In this document: in pieces, positions 1 through 7,737 of the stretch
Layout: each line of letters begins with the position of its first letter
Position numbering within the stretch: position 1 is the stretch's first letter
NCBI RefSeq assembly: GCF_001598915.1
Contig: NZ_BDAP01000006.1
Location: 62,001 to 126,000 of the forward strand
Reading direction: 5' to 3'
From: Williamsia muralis NBRC 105860
GTDB taxonomy: Bacteria; Actinomycetota; Actinomycetes; Mycobacteriales; Mycobacteriaceae
DNA length: 64,000 bases
Made by a program: the position numbers and the translations under genes
The notes under the pieces: generated by a model
Told to the model about the DNA's origin: nothing
What the model saw: only the letters and a program-made list of their open reading frames with translations
Databases searched by the model: none

Positions 1-26
1 ACACTCAAATAGGTGTCCGGTGACCT

Positions 27-54
27 TCTTGTTCGACGACTAAGTCGAACAAGA
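27..54. repeat. Perfect 11-bp inverted repeat (hairpin)
   Basis: TCTTGTTCGAC at 27-37 pairs with GTCGAACAAGA at 44-54 around a 6-nt loop. There is no T-run on either side, so it is not a convincing terminator. It may be an operator or the end of a gene lying left of the window. Confidence 0.5.
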
Positions 55-93
55 GGCGGATACCTCATCTGTACCGAGAGACCCAGACATCAC

Positions 94-177
94 GCCCCTC
101 CCCGAATAGTCACAGAACCTCGCGTTCTGGTGGCCGCCCACCCTCGTGGGCAGCTTTCAGCCTGTTCGGGGAGGGGC
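94..177. ncRNA. Candidate three-way-junction structured RNA or DNA element
   Basis: A perfect 13-bp stem, GCCCCTCCCCGAA at 94-106 with TTCGGGGAGGGGC at 165-177, encloses two further hairpins. One is CAGAAC 113-118 with GTTCTG 124-129 (5-nt loop). The other is GCCCAC 136-141 with GTGGGC 146-151 (4-nt loop). No ORF crosses it convincingly. The nested pairing is unlikely to be chance and predicts a stable branched RNA on either strand. I do not recognise a known family. Alternatives are a replication or transfer origin, or the left arm of an attachment site. Strand is unknown. Confidence 0.45.
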
Positions 178-421
178 ATATGACGTGTCCTATCTACCCG
201 AGAGTCATTAAAGAACATCGGCGTAGGAACACTCCCCATCGTGATCAGGCAGTAAGACACCCGTCGACAAGATCGCTACTTTCGGCCCGATCAGTCCGAC
301 CCGGTACATAGGCCTTGATGTCGTCAGTCTCGTCGATCCGTCGATCTCGTGCTGTTGACATGGCACTGTGCAAGGGGGTCGGTTCCCAAGCGTGATGTCT
401 GCTCGACGAAAGGCTAACTCC

Positions 422-1354
422 GTGACACAGCCGTACGGTTCGCCCACGAACCAATTCGGGGAAGGGCGACCTCCAGCTCGAAACAACAAGGTGACCTGGA
501 TCCTCATTGGCGTCATCGCCGTCCTGCTTGTTGCCCTGCTCCTAGTTGTTCTTCTCCTTGTGAATGCAGGTGATGACGAAACGTCGTCGGCCTCTGCTTC
601 GAGTCGAACGCCTTCCGCAACCGCGCAACCGCCTGAGACGAGTCAGCCCGGCACGCCTCCGACGGGCATGGATGGGAACGGTTTCGTCGGGTCACACGCG
701 CGGTGTGACCGCGGCGACATCGCCGTTGCGATAGGGCGCACCGCGGAGTCGCTCGTAGTGGTGTGCCAGGCAGTGTCGACTCCGTCTGCGTTCTACTACC
801 GAGGAGTGCGCCTGAGCGACGAAGCCGAGAGCCAGGTCGACAACACTGAGCCCACGCCGGGTGGGTACCTCGCTACAAGCGGCGATGTCACGTACACCGT
901 TGTCGCCGACGCTCTGACGATCAGGTCTGGAGAGTCCTTGCTCGCACGAGAACCGATGCTGGAGTACACGACGAACACCCCGATAGGTGGTTACAACCCG
1001 ACGTCGACTACTCGGGCGACCCCCACGGCGTCGCGACCACCAGCTATAGCCCCGCCTGCTGAAGTTCGCGGCTACCCGGCTGCGCCGATTGCAGGGCAGG
1101 GCGTAGGAGAAGGTGAGCTACGTTTCACCGCGTCGCGGAGCTGGTTCATCAACTACGACGTCGACTGCAGCGAGATGGCCGAGCAAGGGACCATCGATCT
1201 GTGGACGGCGGCGGACCGAAGCCTCGATTTTATGCAGGTTTACCCGACTGCCCCATCCGGCACGACGCGAGTCCAGTCAGCCACTGGCCCGATGGTGGCG
1301 AAAGCGAGCGTCCGGCCAGATTGCACCTGGTCGATGTCAGTGGAGTATCAGTGA
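422..1354 (+). CDS. Membrane-anchored extracytoplasmic protein, unknown function
   Basis: 310 aa from GTG at 422. This start is chosen because AAAGG at 408-412 lies 8 nt upstream; in-frame GTG 368 and ATG 395 lack a good ribosome site. A Pro/Gly-rich cytoplasmic N-terminus (about residues 1-25) is followed by one strongly hydrophobic helix (about 27-50). A Ser/Thr/Pro-rich linker (55-90) and two small domains follow, each with paired Cys and separated by a second Thr/Pro linker near residues 200-230. The layout is typical of single-pass surface proteins of mycolate actinomycetes, with most of the chain outside. No catalytic motif is recognised. A TTGACA at 355-360 may be a -35 element with a weak -10. 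Its position next to recombination and defence genes suggests cargo or surface exclusion, which is inference only. Confidence 0.65.
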   Translation: MTQPYGSPTNQFGEGRPPARNNKVTWILIGVIAVLLVALLLVVLLLVNAGDDETSSASASSRTPSATAQPPETSQPGTPPTGMDGNGFVGSHARCDRGDIAVAIGRTAESLVVVCQAVSTPSAFYYRGVRLSDEAESQVDNTEPTPGGYLATSGDVTYTVVADALTIRSGESLLAREPMLEYTTNTPIGGYNPTSTTRATPTASRPPAIAPPAEVRGYPAAPIAGQGVGEGELRFTASRSWFINYDVDCSEMAEQGTIDLWTAADRSLDFMQVYPTAPSGTTRVQSATGPMVAKASVRPDCTWSMSVEYQ

Positions 1355-1432
1355 ATCGGTGGTCTTTCGGTTCTCGTCCGTGAAGGATGTACCGGATGGT
1401 GTGACAGTTCGCGAGTTCGGGTGGGAGTCAAC

Positions 1433-1738
1433 ATGGCAGGTGCCAACTATGCCGCGTGTAAGTACAGCGTGACGATGAAGATATCGAGCGAAGCGGTGCT
1501 GAGCATGCTTCGTGGGCTTGCCCAGCACAATGAATCGGGATCTCACCCGCAGATCTCATGGGGCGGAACGAAAGCGAAAGACTGGGTAGTCGCAGGAAGA
1601 CAAGCAACCTTCCGGTTCACCCGGTCCGGGGACAGGGCCGCATTTCTAGACGGTGCATCAGACCTACTGGTCTCGGGGACGTGGTCCGTTGTCCGGACCG
1701 ACGACGATGACCCCGCGACGCCTCGGAGGGCGTCATAG
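1433..1738 (+). CDS. Small hypothetical protein
   Basis: 101 aa from ATG 1433, preceded by GGGAG (1423-1427) at 5-nt spacing; GTG 1421 is an in-frame alternative without a ribosome site. It lies 78 bp after the anchored protein on the same strand and is probably co-transcribed with it. The chain is mixed alpha/beta, contains no signal peptide or membrane helix, and ends in an Asp-rich then Arg-rich tail. I recognise no family. A soluble partner or immunity-type protein for the upstream gene would fit the arrangement, but nothing in the sequence shows it. Confidence 0.5.
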   Translation: MAGANYAACKYSVTMKISSEAVLSMLRGLAQHNESGSHPQISWGGTKAKDWVVAGRQATFRFTRSGDRAAFLDGASDLLVSGTWSVVRTDDDDPATPRRAS

Positions 1739-1796
1739 TCGCGGCCTAACGCAGGCCAGCTGACCAGCCACCGATCACACGCGGGTATCGGGTCGC

Positions 1797-2375
1797 TCAG
1801 TGGCGCTGCTCGATCAACCTGTAGACGGTCGCACGGCTGACGCCGAACTCGTCCACCAGCAATGAGACGGGTTCGCCTGAAGCGTGCATCCGGCGCAGAA
1901 GATCGGCCTTCTGCTGTGAGAGAGCCTTAGGTCGCCCAATATCTCGCCCCCGGGCCTTTGCGGCGACACGTGCTGCGGCCCGTCGCTCCTTGCCCAGTTC
2001 AAGTTCGAGTTCGGCCAACGAGGCGAGCACGCCAGCGAGCATCCGACCTGCGGCAGTTCGGGTGTCGACGCCCTCTCGAATCGACCTCAGGGTGATATTT
2101 CTTGCCAGCAGGTCCCGGATCGTAGTCATCACCTCGGCTGCGTTTCGCCCCAGCCGGTCGATCCCGACGACCACGATGGTGTCGCCCGGTCGCGCGTAAT
2201 CCAACAGCTCGGCGAGGCCTGGCCGGTTCGAATTACTGCCGGAGAGCTTGTCTGAGTAGATCCGCTCACTCGACACGCCTTCGGCTTTGAGCGCGTCCTG
2301 CTGCTGCTCGAGCGTCTGGTGCGTCGTTGAGACGCGAGCGTAGCCAAGGATCGTGCCGGTGGAGGTTTCGATCAT
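1797..2375 (-). CDS. Small serine recombinase (resolvase/invertase family)
   Basis: 192 aa. The N-terminal catalytic domain begins GYARVST, whose Ser (about residue 16) is the nucleophile; it continues with IDRLGRN near residue 74 and the long E-helix rich in Glu/Leu around 115-130. The C-terminus (about 150-190) is a compact Hin-type helix-turn-helix (VSLLVDEFGVSRATVYRLI). This length and layout match Tn3/Hin-type resolvases, not the large serine integrases (450-600 aa). It therefore most likely resolves multimers or inverts a segment rather than integrating the island. Its upstream region holds inverted TGAGAC boxes that look like its own res site and operator. No transposase neighbours it in the window. 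Confidence 0.92.
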   Translation of the reverse strand: MIETSTGTILGYARVSTTHQTLEQQQDALKAEGVSSERIYSDKLSGSNSNRPGLAELLDYARPGDTIVVVGIDRLGRNAAEVMTTIRDLLARNITLRSIREGVDTRTAAGRMLAGVLASLAELELELGKERRAAARVAAKARGRDIGRPKALSQQKADLLRRMHASGEPVSLLVDEFGVSRATVYRLIEQRH

Positions 2376-2383
2376 GTCTTCAT

Positions 2384-2516
2384 TGTCTCAGAAGCTGTTA
2401 TGGAACACAATATTGAGACGGCACTTTTGGAACATCTTTTGAGACGAGCCCACCTGGGTTTACACATGCAAGAGGGTTGATCTGCCGGGCCGTCTCAGAA
2501 CTTTAGTTTTGAGAGG
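2384..2516. promoter_or_regulatory. res-like site of the serine recombinase (inverted TGAGAC boxes)
   Basis: The 130 bp upstream of the recombinase gene hold five TGAGAC-type boxes. TGTCTCAGAA lies at 2384-2393, TATTGAGACG at 2411-2420 and TTTTGAGACG at 2437-2446. An almost palindromic 26-bp subsite runs from CGTCTCAGAAC (2491) to GTTTTGAGAGG (about 2516). Several half-sites in inverted order directly upstream of the gene are the usual layout of a Tn3-type res site, where bound resolvase also represses its own promoter. The rightmost subsite overlaps the 3' end of the HEPN-motif gene. Subsite limits are my reading. Confidence 0.6.
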
Positions 2517-3876
2517 TGCGCCCGGCCTCAATCCAAGCGCCAATAGCCTCCTCCAAGGCCTCGTCCGGTCGCAGGCCGAGTTCGGACACCATGGCCTCGT
2601 ATTCTGCGCGGAGGATCGGACTCACCTTGCCCTTGACCTGAACCCGATCTCGAACAATCGGAGTCGGTGCGACCACGAGCGACCCTCGTTCGGCATCGAA
2701 CTCGCGAAACAGCTGCTCGTAGTTCGCTTGCATGGGTTGCATCGGCTGCCCCGCGACGAACCATTGAAGCCGGGCGCACTTCTCTAAGGCCTTCGTGGCA
2801 ATTCCGTCGTGATGGGCGTAGTCGTTGCGCATCTTCACCATGTCGCCGATCAACGGAGACAGAATGTCGTCGACAGTGCAGTCATGGGAGGCTGCGAGGC
2901 GGGGACGATAGCTTTTCTCCCACTTGGCAACCCACAGTGTCATCCACATCCCGGCAAAACGCCGCTGGGTCTCGGTTTCGCTCTCGGTCGCGCCCTGCGA
3001 CACGTATTCCTGCATGGTGGCCGTCCCCGGATCCGTCGAGGTCAGCACGGTGGTGAACGGCAACGTGTTCGGCCCTGGGGTGTCAACAGGTTGCACGGTG
3101 AGCATGTCGAAGAAGAGTGGCGCAGGTGTCCGCCCCTTCGAGGTCTCCTGCATTCGCGGTACCCAGTGGTCTCGTACCGCGAGCATTATTCCGGTGTGGC
3201 CGAGACGCGCTGTAAGCACAAGCAGTTTCAGAGTCGTAACCATCTCGTCGACGACGTCCTCCGCGGTTTCCGTCGGCGGCAACAACTGGACCGCGTCTCG
3301 AGCTTTCCGAACGATCTCGATGAACGCCGTCACGGGAGCAGTCGACGTATCGCCTGGGTCGAGTGTGCTCGCGGCCTGGACCACCGGCCACAACAACTCG
3401 TGGAGGTCGGTGGTCTCCGAAGGTGTGTGTGCATTCCATAGCTCAAGCACGGGCTCGACGATGGTCGCGATGAACCCGCTTGATGCCTGGGCGTGCGGGA
3501 ACGCGGGCTGCGTCCACATCGGCTTGATGCTGTCGTAGAGGTTGATTGGGGTAGTCAACGCGTGGGTCCACCGGACCACGGCCTCACCTGTCGCCATGAG
3601 TGGATGGTACGGAAGACGCCAATACCCGGAAATTCTTGTGGGGTTGCTCGTGACGGCTTCGTGTAAGTACAGGAGCACAGGGGGCGGTCTGGGTTCCGCA
3701 CTGGGGATGACGGTAGGGCAATGGGCGAGGTGAGTTGGAAACACTTCTCCGAGCCATGCCTGGTAAGCCGGAAGCCGCCCGTGCACAGAGTCCGGTTTCA
3801 GTCGGGACTGATTGAAATCGATGGTGCGTGTGAGTTCCAGTAATGACCGCATTTCCTCCACGACCCGCGTCCGCAT
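2503..3876 (-). CDS. HEPN-motif protein, putative RNase effector
   Basis: 457 aa from ATG 3876 (TTG 3882 is also in frame; neither has a good ribosome site). Near residue 350 the chain carries Met-Arg-Asn-Asp-Tyr-Ala-His-His, an R-x4-H signature of HEPN domains, many of which are toxin or CRISPR-associated RNases. It is preceded by a Trp/Lys-rich helix and followed by a conserved-looking cysteine/tryptophan helix. The first 330 residues are helical and unrecognised; the last 50 are charged. The start lies inside the zinc-motif codons of the upstream SEC-C gene, so it should be translated by coupling. It is last in the four-gene operon 5702 to 2503. RNase activity is inferred from the motif only; a structural HEPN without activity is possible. 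Confidence 0.6.
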   Translation of the reverse strand: MRTRVVEEMRSLLELTRTIDFNQSRLKPDSVHGRLPAYQAWLGEVFPTHLAHCPTVIPSAEPRPPPVLLYLHEAVTSNPTRISGYWRLPYHPLMATGEAVVRWTHALTTPINLYDSIKPMWTQPAFPHAQASSGFIATIVEPVLELWNAHTPSETTDLHELLWPVVQAASTLDPGDTSTAPVTAFIEIVRKARDAVQLLPPTETAEDVVDEMVTTLKLLVLTARLGHTGIMLAVRDHWVPRMQETSKGRTPAPLFFDMLTVQPVDTPGPNTLPFTTVLTSTDPGTATMQEYVSQGATESETETQRRFAGMWMTLWVAKWEKSYRPRLAASHDCTVDDILSPLIGDMVKMRNDYAHHDGIATKALEKCARLQWFVAGQPMQPMQANYEQLFREFDAERGSLVVAPTPIVRDRVQVKGKVSPILRAEYEAMVSELGLRPDEALEEAIGAWIEAGRTSQN

Positions 3877-4562
3877 GGGCAAGGACGGTTGCCGCTGGAT
3901 GGCCGCAGGTTGCGCCAGTAGGCGCGTTCAGTCATCGTGGCTGCGCCTGTGGTGAGCCCAAAATCGTCAACAACTGCGAGCGACTGCCGTAGGAGATCGA
4001 TGCCGATAGATGTGCACTGCAAGGCGGCGTCCGCCGCCGTCCGGACAATCGTGAAATCGATGTCTCCATCAAACCTCGGTCGAACAGTTCGTCGGCTGTA
4101 TTCCCTCTGCCAGACCGCGCCCGAATTGTGAATCGACAGTTGCGACGACTGAACGGTCCGGCTAGCGAACGCTGGATGGGCAGCGTCGGTGAGCAGGTCG
4201 TACCAGCCAGGGAGTTCCTGATTGCCGGTTGCTCGCGCGAGATGGTCAAGGTAGGTCAAGATGCTCTTCGCGGAAGGTGTTTTCTTTTCTAGCCACTTCA
4301 GCCTTGACCCGTAGGATGCTTGTGTCAGCTCAGGGTCCAGGAGTTCCCTCAGGTCCCAAGGCCGATCCACGCCGTCTGGTAGTCCCTTGGCTTCAGCCCA
4401 CTTGGCGGCCAAGTGCTTGCTCTCGTAGTGAATGCAACCGACATCTTCGATGAGTGCACGAGTCATCACCGGCAGCTCCGCGGTGAATGGCTGCTGGAGG
4501 CAAGCGAGACTGGCCCGGCTGAGATCTATGAACCGCCAGGCGTGTACAAGCCACCAGGACAC
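3798..4562 (-). CDS. SEC-C-type zinc-motif protein (DUF5677-like body)
   Basis: 254 aa from GTG 4562-4560, which overlaps the upstream stop as TAGTG. The frame stays open up to 4676, but that part lies under the 125-aa gene. The body is helical (FIDLSRASLACLQQ ... MTRALIEDVGC ... LSIHN), resembling DUF5677-type proteins often found in defence loci. Near the C-terminus is CPCGRGSWRKCGH, a SEC-C-like zinc knuckle (CxC...C), with 7 rather than the usual 8 residues before the third Cys. The codons of this motif (3843-3881) contain the start codon of the HEPN gene. SEC-C motifs commonly tether proteins to partners or ribosomes. The family assignment is tentative; the zinc motif is clear. Confidence 0.6.
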   Translation of the reverse strand: MSWWLVHAWRFIDLSRASLACLQQPFTAELPVMTRALIEDVGCIHYESKHLAAKWAEAKGLPDGVDRPWDLRELLDPELTQASYGSRLKWLEKKTPSAKSILTYLDHLARATGNQELPGWYDLLTDAAHPAFASRTVQSSQLSIHNSGAVWQREYSRRTVRPRFDGDIDFTIVRTAADAALQCTSIGIDLLRQSLAVVDDFGLTTGAATMTERAYWRNLRPSSGNRPCPCGRGSWRKCGHYWNSHAPSISISPD

Positions 4563-4939
4563 TAGTCGCGAGTGAATTTCGGGGAAAAAAGTGTTCCAGA
4601 TCCGGCGCGTCCATCGGCTTCGCGGTCCACGCCATCGATACAGAAGACTTTGTCCGAACCGTCGAAACCGGCACAAGCCCAGTGTCCACTGCGGTAGTCG
4701 TCCGTGGCTTTGAGTTGGAGGTGCTCGGTGGGTGTGAGCGGGCGGAGGTGGACCTCGAGGGTGACCGCGTCTTCTGTCTGATCGATGAGCTGCTGTAAAT
4801 GGCCTTCGAGTGCCCCGATGCGGCGAAGACGTTCGGACCCAAGAGCATCTTCGAGCAAAGCTTTGTTTTCGCTCAATGTGACTGTCTCGCTGCTACGAGC
4901 CGCATTACTGAGACCTGCGAAGACGTCTACGTAGTTCAC
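4562..4939 (-). CDS. Small operon-linked hypothetical protein
   Basis: 125 aa. It starts inside the last codons of the EVE/HNH gene (35-bp overlap) and its TAG stop shares one base with the GTG start of the next gene, so it sits within a translationally coupled chain. The N-terminal half predicts two amphipathic helices, one of them containing LERLRRIGALEGHLQQL-like heptads (about residues 30-55). The C-terminal half is beta-rich with Cys89 and Cys100 region residues. There is no recognised domain, signal peptide or membrane helix. A coiled-coil adaptor between the nuclease and the zinc/HEPN proteins is conceivable but is inference. Confidence 0.55.
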   Translation of the reverse strand: MNYVDVFAGLSNAARSSETVTLSENKALLEDALGSERLRRIGALEGHLQQLIDQTEDAVTLEVHLRPLTPTEHLQLKATDDYRSGHWACAGFDGSDKVFCIDGVDREADGRAGSGTLFSPKFTRD

Positions 4940-5702
4940 CGACTGTGTAAGGGTCGGGCCTGCGCCGGTGGGCCATCACGTGGCAGTTAGCGCACAGTGG
5001 CACCAGGTCTTTCACGGGATCCACCTGATAGTTACTACCAATCTGTGACACCGGCACTGTGTGGTGCACCTGGATGTAGCCGTCGCCGATGTCTCCATAC
5101 ATTTGTTGGAAGTCGAGTCCGCACGCCTTGCACTTGGATCCGTGCTTTGCGATACACGCCTCGCGGGCTGCTCGGCTTCGCTCGTACTTGTTGACCAGCA
5201 CAGTTCGAGTCGATCCCTCGGGGTATGTACCCGGGGCCTCGTCATCGAACGGCGTGGACGGAATGGCCGCCGTCCACAGCTGCCTTATCGCCGGGATATC
5301 CGCCGGATTGATACGCGCCCCGGAGTTGCGGATCCCTCGCCATGCAGTTCTCGGTGCCGCGCTCTCAAGGGTGACAACATCAATCAGGTCCGACTCCGGT
5401 AATAGCAGGTCCCAAGTGATGTCTATTCGATTCGTCGTCCTCGAGGAGTCCTTCGGATCTGTCCCTCGCCAGGGAGCGGATTTCACGGTCGCGTGTCCGA
5501 GAATGCCTCGGCGAGTGGGATCGATGCCACCCTGCAAGAACAACCATGCCTCGACGCCTTGGCCGATTCCGGTCGTTCGATTGCCGATTGACCAGTCGAC
5601 TTCCTGTGGCCCGTTGTCGCGGACCTGCGCTGCGTACGTGTCGTAGTCGGGTGACCACCCGTTCCACTTGCCCGGGTTCCATGTCAAAAGGATTGAATCC
5701 AC
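4905..5702 (-). CDS. EVE-like/HNH endonuclease, probable modification-dependent restriction enzyme
   Basis: 265 aa from GTG 5702. Residues about 1-95 (ILLTWNPGKWNGW ... WSIGN ... AWLFLQGG ... GILGHATV) match the EVE/PUA-like fold that flips and reads modified cytosines. Residues 180-265 form a McrA-type HNH domain: CKACGLDF, then QVHHTVPVS with the catalytic His pair, then LVPLCANCHVMAHRR. EVE-HNH fusions are known type IV enzymes cutting 5-hydroxymethyl- or 5-methylcytosine DNA. It is the first gene of a four-gene overlapping operon and divergent from a second HNH gene, with a hairpin at the start codon (CACGCT 5700-5705/AGCGTG 5709-5714). Since the neighbouring methyltransferase makes 5mC, its target must be a different modification or context. 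Confidence 0.85.
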   Translation of the reverse strand: MDSILLTWNPGKWNGWSPDYDTYAAQVRDNGPQEVDWSIGNRTTGIGQGVEAWLFLQGGIDPTRRGILGHATVKSAPWRGTDPKDSSRTTNRIDITWDLLLPESDLIDVVTLESAAPRTAWRGIRNSGARINPADIPAIRQLWTAAIPSTPFDDEAPGTYPEGSTRTVLVNKYERSRAAREACIAKHGSKCKACGLDFQQMYGDIGDGYIQVHHTVPVSQIGSNYQVDPVKDLVPLCANCHVMAHRRRPDPYTVGELRRRLRRSQ

Positions 5703-5757
5703 GCTCCCAGCGTGTCATACCGCGTGTTGATGAACGTCGTCATGAAAAGGTTGCTGC

Positions 5758-6543
5758 ATGGTCAAGTACGGGCCGGAGGCCTATGCGTCCGATGAGGTTC
5801 TGTGGTGGGACCTCGAGAAATGGCCGAACAGCGACCGCGACTACGGCGACGAGCGCCGGATCGCGGCTTATCTTGCGTGTAATCGAAGTGTCGGGGACAT
5901 CTTCACAACTGACGAACTGCGGGGCGTGCTCGGCACTCAGGGAGAGCGGAACAAAGCTGAACACTTTCAGAGGCGCATCAGGGAGCTACGAAGCGCCCGA
6001 GATGGCTGGAAGATCACGAGCTGGAAAGACGACCGCACCCTGCAGCAGGAGCACTACCGTCTCGATGTTGTTGGCTGGCATCCCGGGCTTGGGCCTCGTC
6101 CCAAGAACGCAAACAACATCAGCAAGAAGTTGCGGAGCGCGATCCTCGAGCGCGATGGCAGCCGCTGCCAGCTCTGCGGCATCGGCGATGGCGAGCCATA
6201 CCCAGGAGATCCTGACCAGGTAGCAGCGATGACGATCGGTCACGTGATTCCAGGTGATCGCGAGGGCTTGGCCGAACCCGGGAATCTGAGGGTCGAATGC
6301 AGGTGGTGCAACGAACCGAAGCGTTCTGAAGGCATCGACCCGCCGAGCGCCGAGGAGATGTGGAGCATCGTCAGGCCGCTCAAGACTGCAGAGCTGAGGC
6401 GTCTCAACTCCTGGCTTGTGAAGGGCCACCGAACTCGTGACCGAGTGGACGAAGTTTATGACCGCATCCGCAAGCTGGCTCCCGAGGAAAAAGAAAAACT
6501 CGAAGCACGAATCGCAGACGCTCTCAACGGACGCCGCTCGTAG
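5758..6543 (+). CDS. HNH endonuclease with N-terminal helical domain
   Basis: 261 aa from ATG 5758, with AAAAGG 7 nt upstream. Residues about 30-110 look like a winged-helix or helical DNA-binding region (IFTTDELRGVLG ... AEHFQRRIRELRS). Residues 120-185 form an HNH nuclease: AILERDGSRCQLCG, MTIGHVIPG with the active His, and LRVECRWCNEPKR. The C-terminus is a charged helix. It converges on the cytosine methyltransferase with a 6-bp gap and is divergent from the EVE/HNH gene. HNH proteins of this size next to a methyltransferase are often its restriction partner. However, a NgoMIV-type enzyme is also present, so this may be a second restriction specificity or a nicking accessory. Confidence 0.85.
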   Translation: MVKYGPEAYASDEVLWWDLEKWPNSDRDYGDERRIAAYLACNRSVGDIFTTDELRGVLGTQGERNKAEHFQRRIRELRSARDGWKITSWKDDRTLQQEHYRLDVVGWHPGLGPRPKNANNISKKLRSAILERDGSRCQLCGIGDGEPYPGDPDQVAAMTIGHVIPGDREGLAEPGNLRVECRWCNEPKRSEGIDPPSAEEMWSIVRPLKTAELRRLNSWLVKGHRTRDRVDEVYDRIRKLAPEEKEKLEARIADALNGRRS

Positions 6544-6549
6544 GGAAGA

Positions 6550-7554
6550 TCAACGACTTGCTGAGACCGGAATCCGATCTAGGTCTACAGCGAGCGGGGT
6601 GTTTGTGATCGCCGCAGCGATTGCCTTGCCTAGAGCAGCGGCGACTGGTGGCGGAAACGCGTTGCCGACCTGACGGTAAGCAGCGGTCTTGCGCCCGTAG
6701 AACTTCCAGGACCGAGGGAAGCCCTGTAGTGCAGCAGCCATCCTTACAGTTAGACGCGGTACCCCATCGGTGGGGAATTCAGGGCCAGGAGCTTCTTCGG
6801 CAAGGCTGCTGCCGTTGACTCCCATCATCGCCCATGCCTGGCGTGCTCGTGTAGGTCCGAGGTCAGGCCCGCCGTGTTTCTTTGATCCTCCGACGAGGGT
6901 TGGTCCGACGCCATCGGCGCGCTTAGCCCAGGCGTGTGCCCCCGCCCATCCGTTCTCGGACATATAGGGGTAGAGCGCATCGCCGACGGTGGGTGGACTA
7001 CCAACCGGCGCTGGCCAAGCAAAGTTCGCGGCGTACTGCGTCTGCAGCGCAACGAGAACGAACCGTGGTCGAAGCTGAGCGACACCGTGCTCGCTCGCGT
7101 TGATCAACTGCCAGTGGGACATGTAACCCCACTCTTCGAGGGTGTTGATGATGTCCTGCCGGTAAGGCGCGAACCGCGCAGTCGACAGGCCCTTGACGTT
7201 CTCGAGGAGAACGGCCTTCGGCTTCGTCACTTCAACGAGACTCAGGGCGGTCGAGAAGAGGTCACGTTCGTCGCCCGCGCCGAGTTGCTTTCCCGCGACA
7301 GAAAACGGGGGACAGGGCACGCCTCCTGCGAACAGGTCGACCCCCTCGTAGTCGCGACCGTCCAGATCCTTGACGTCCATCTCTCGGACTGTCCACCGGC
7401 GTGCCTTCGCCAGCTTGGTGTGAGACCGATTCAGTCTGAGCGTCTCGCAGGCGTGCGAGTCGTTCTCCACAACGGCGAGGTGCTTGAACCCAGCCTGTTC
7501 AAGGCCAAGGGCCTGTCCGCCTGCACCTGCACATATCTCTAACGAAGTCAGCAC
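6550..7554 (-). CDS. dcm: DNA (cytosine-5) methyltransferase
   Basis: 334 aa with the C5-methyltransferase motifs in order. Motif I is CAGAGGQALGLEQAGF (SAM binding, about residue 9). Motif IV is GGVPCPPFSVAGKQLG with the catalytic Cys (about 81). Motif VI is ENVKG, VIII is QLRPRFVLVAL, IX is RLTVRMAAALQGFP and X is QVGNAFPPPVA. The target-recognition region lies between VIII and IX. It transfers a methyl group to cytosine to protect host DNA. It is on the same strand as the NgoMIV-type nuclease and vsr genes, which makes it the probable cognate methylase of that system. The convergent HNH nuclease is an alternative partner. The length is short but normal for single-recognition enzymes. Confidence 0.95.
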   Translation of the reverse strand: MLTSLEICAGAGGQALGLEQAGFKHLAVVENDSHACETLRLNRSHTKLAKARRWTVREMDVKDLDGRDYEGVDLFAGGVPCPPFSVAGKQLGAGDERDLFSTALSLVEVTKPKAVLLENVKGLSTARFAPYRQDIINTLEEWGYMSHWQLINASEHGVAQLRPRFVLVALQTQYAANFAWPAPVGSPPTVGDALYPYMSENGWAGAHAWAKRADGVGPTLVGGSKKHGGPDLGPTRARQAWAMMGVNGSSLAEEAPGPEFPTDGVPRLTVRMAAALQGFPRSWKFYGRKTAAYRQVGNAFPPPVAAALGKAIAAAITNTPLAVDLDRIPVSASR

Positions 7555-7737
7555 TAGGCAATCGTTTCATGACGCTCGGACATCGCGTTAACGACACGCT
7601 GCCACGAGCTGGTGTCAAGCCACAGCACAACCCGGGCACGATCTTTCACGTTCTGAACGACCCCACCTTGGTCGGGGAACTGCCGGTCGGTGGCTGCGGA
7701 TACGGTGTCGATCAACCAACATGCAGGAGGCTCAAGA

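Noticed and set aside
4563-4676. Longer N-terminus for the SEC-C protein
   Set aside because: It would lie entirely under the 125-aa gene; the TAGTG overlap gives a natural coupled start at 4562.
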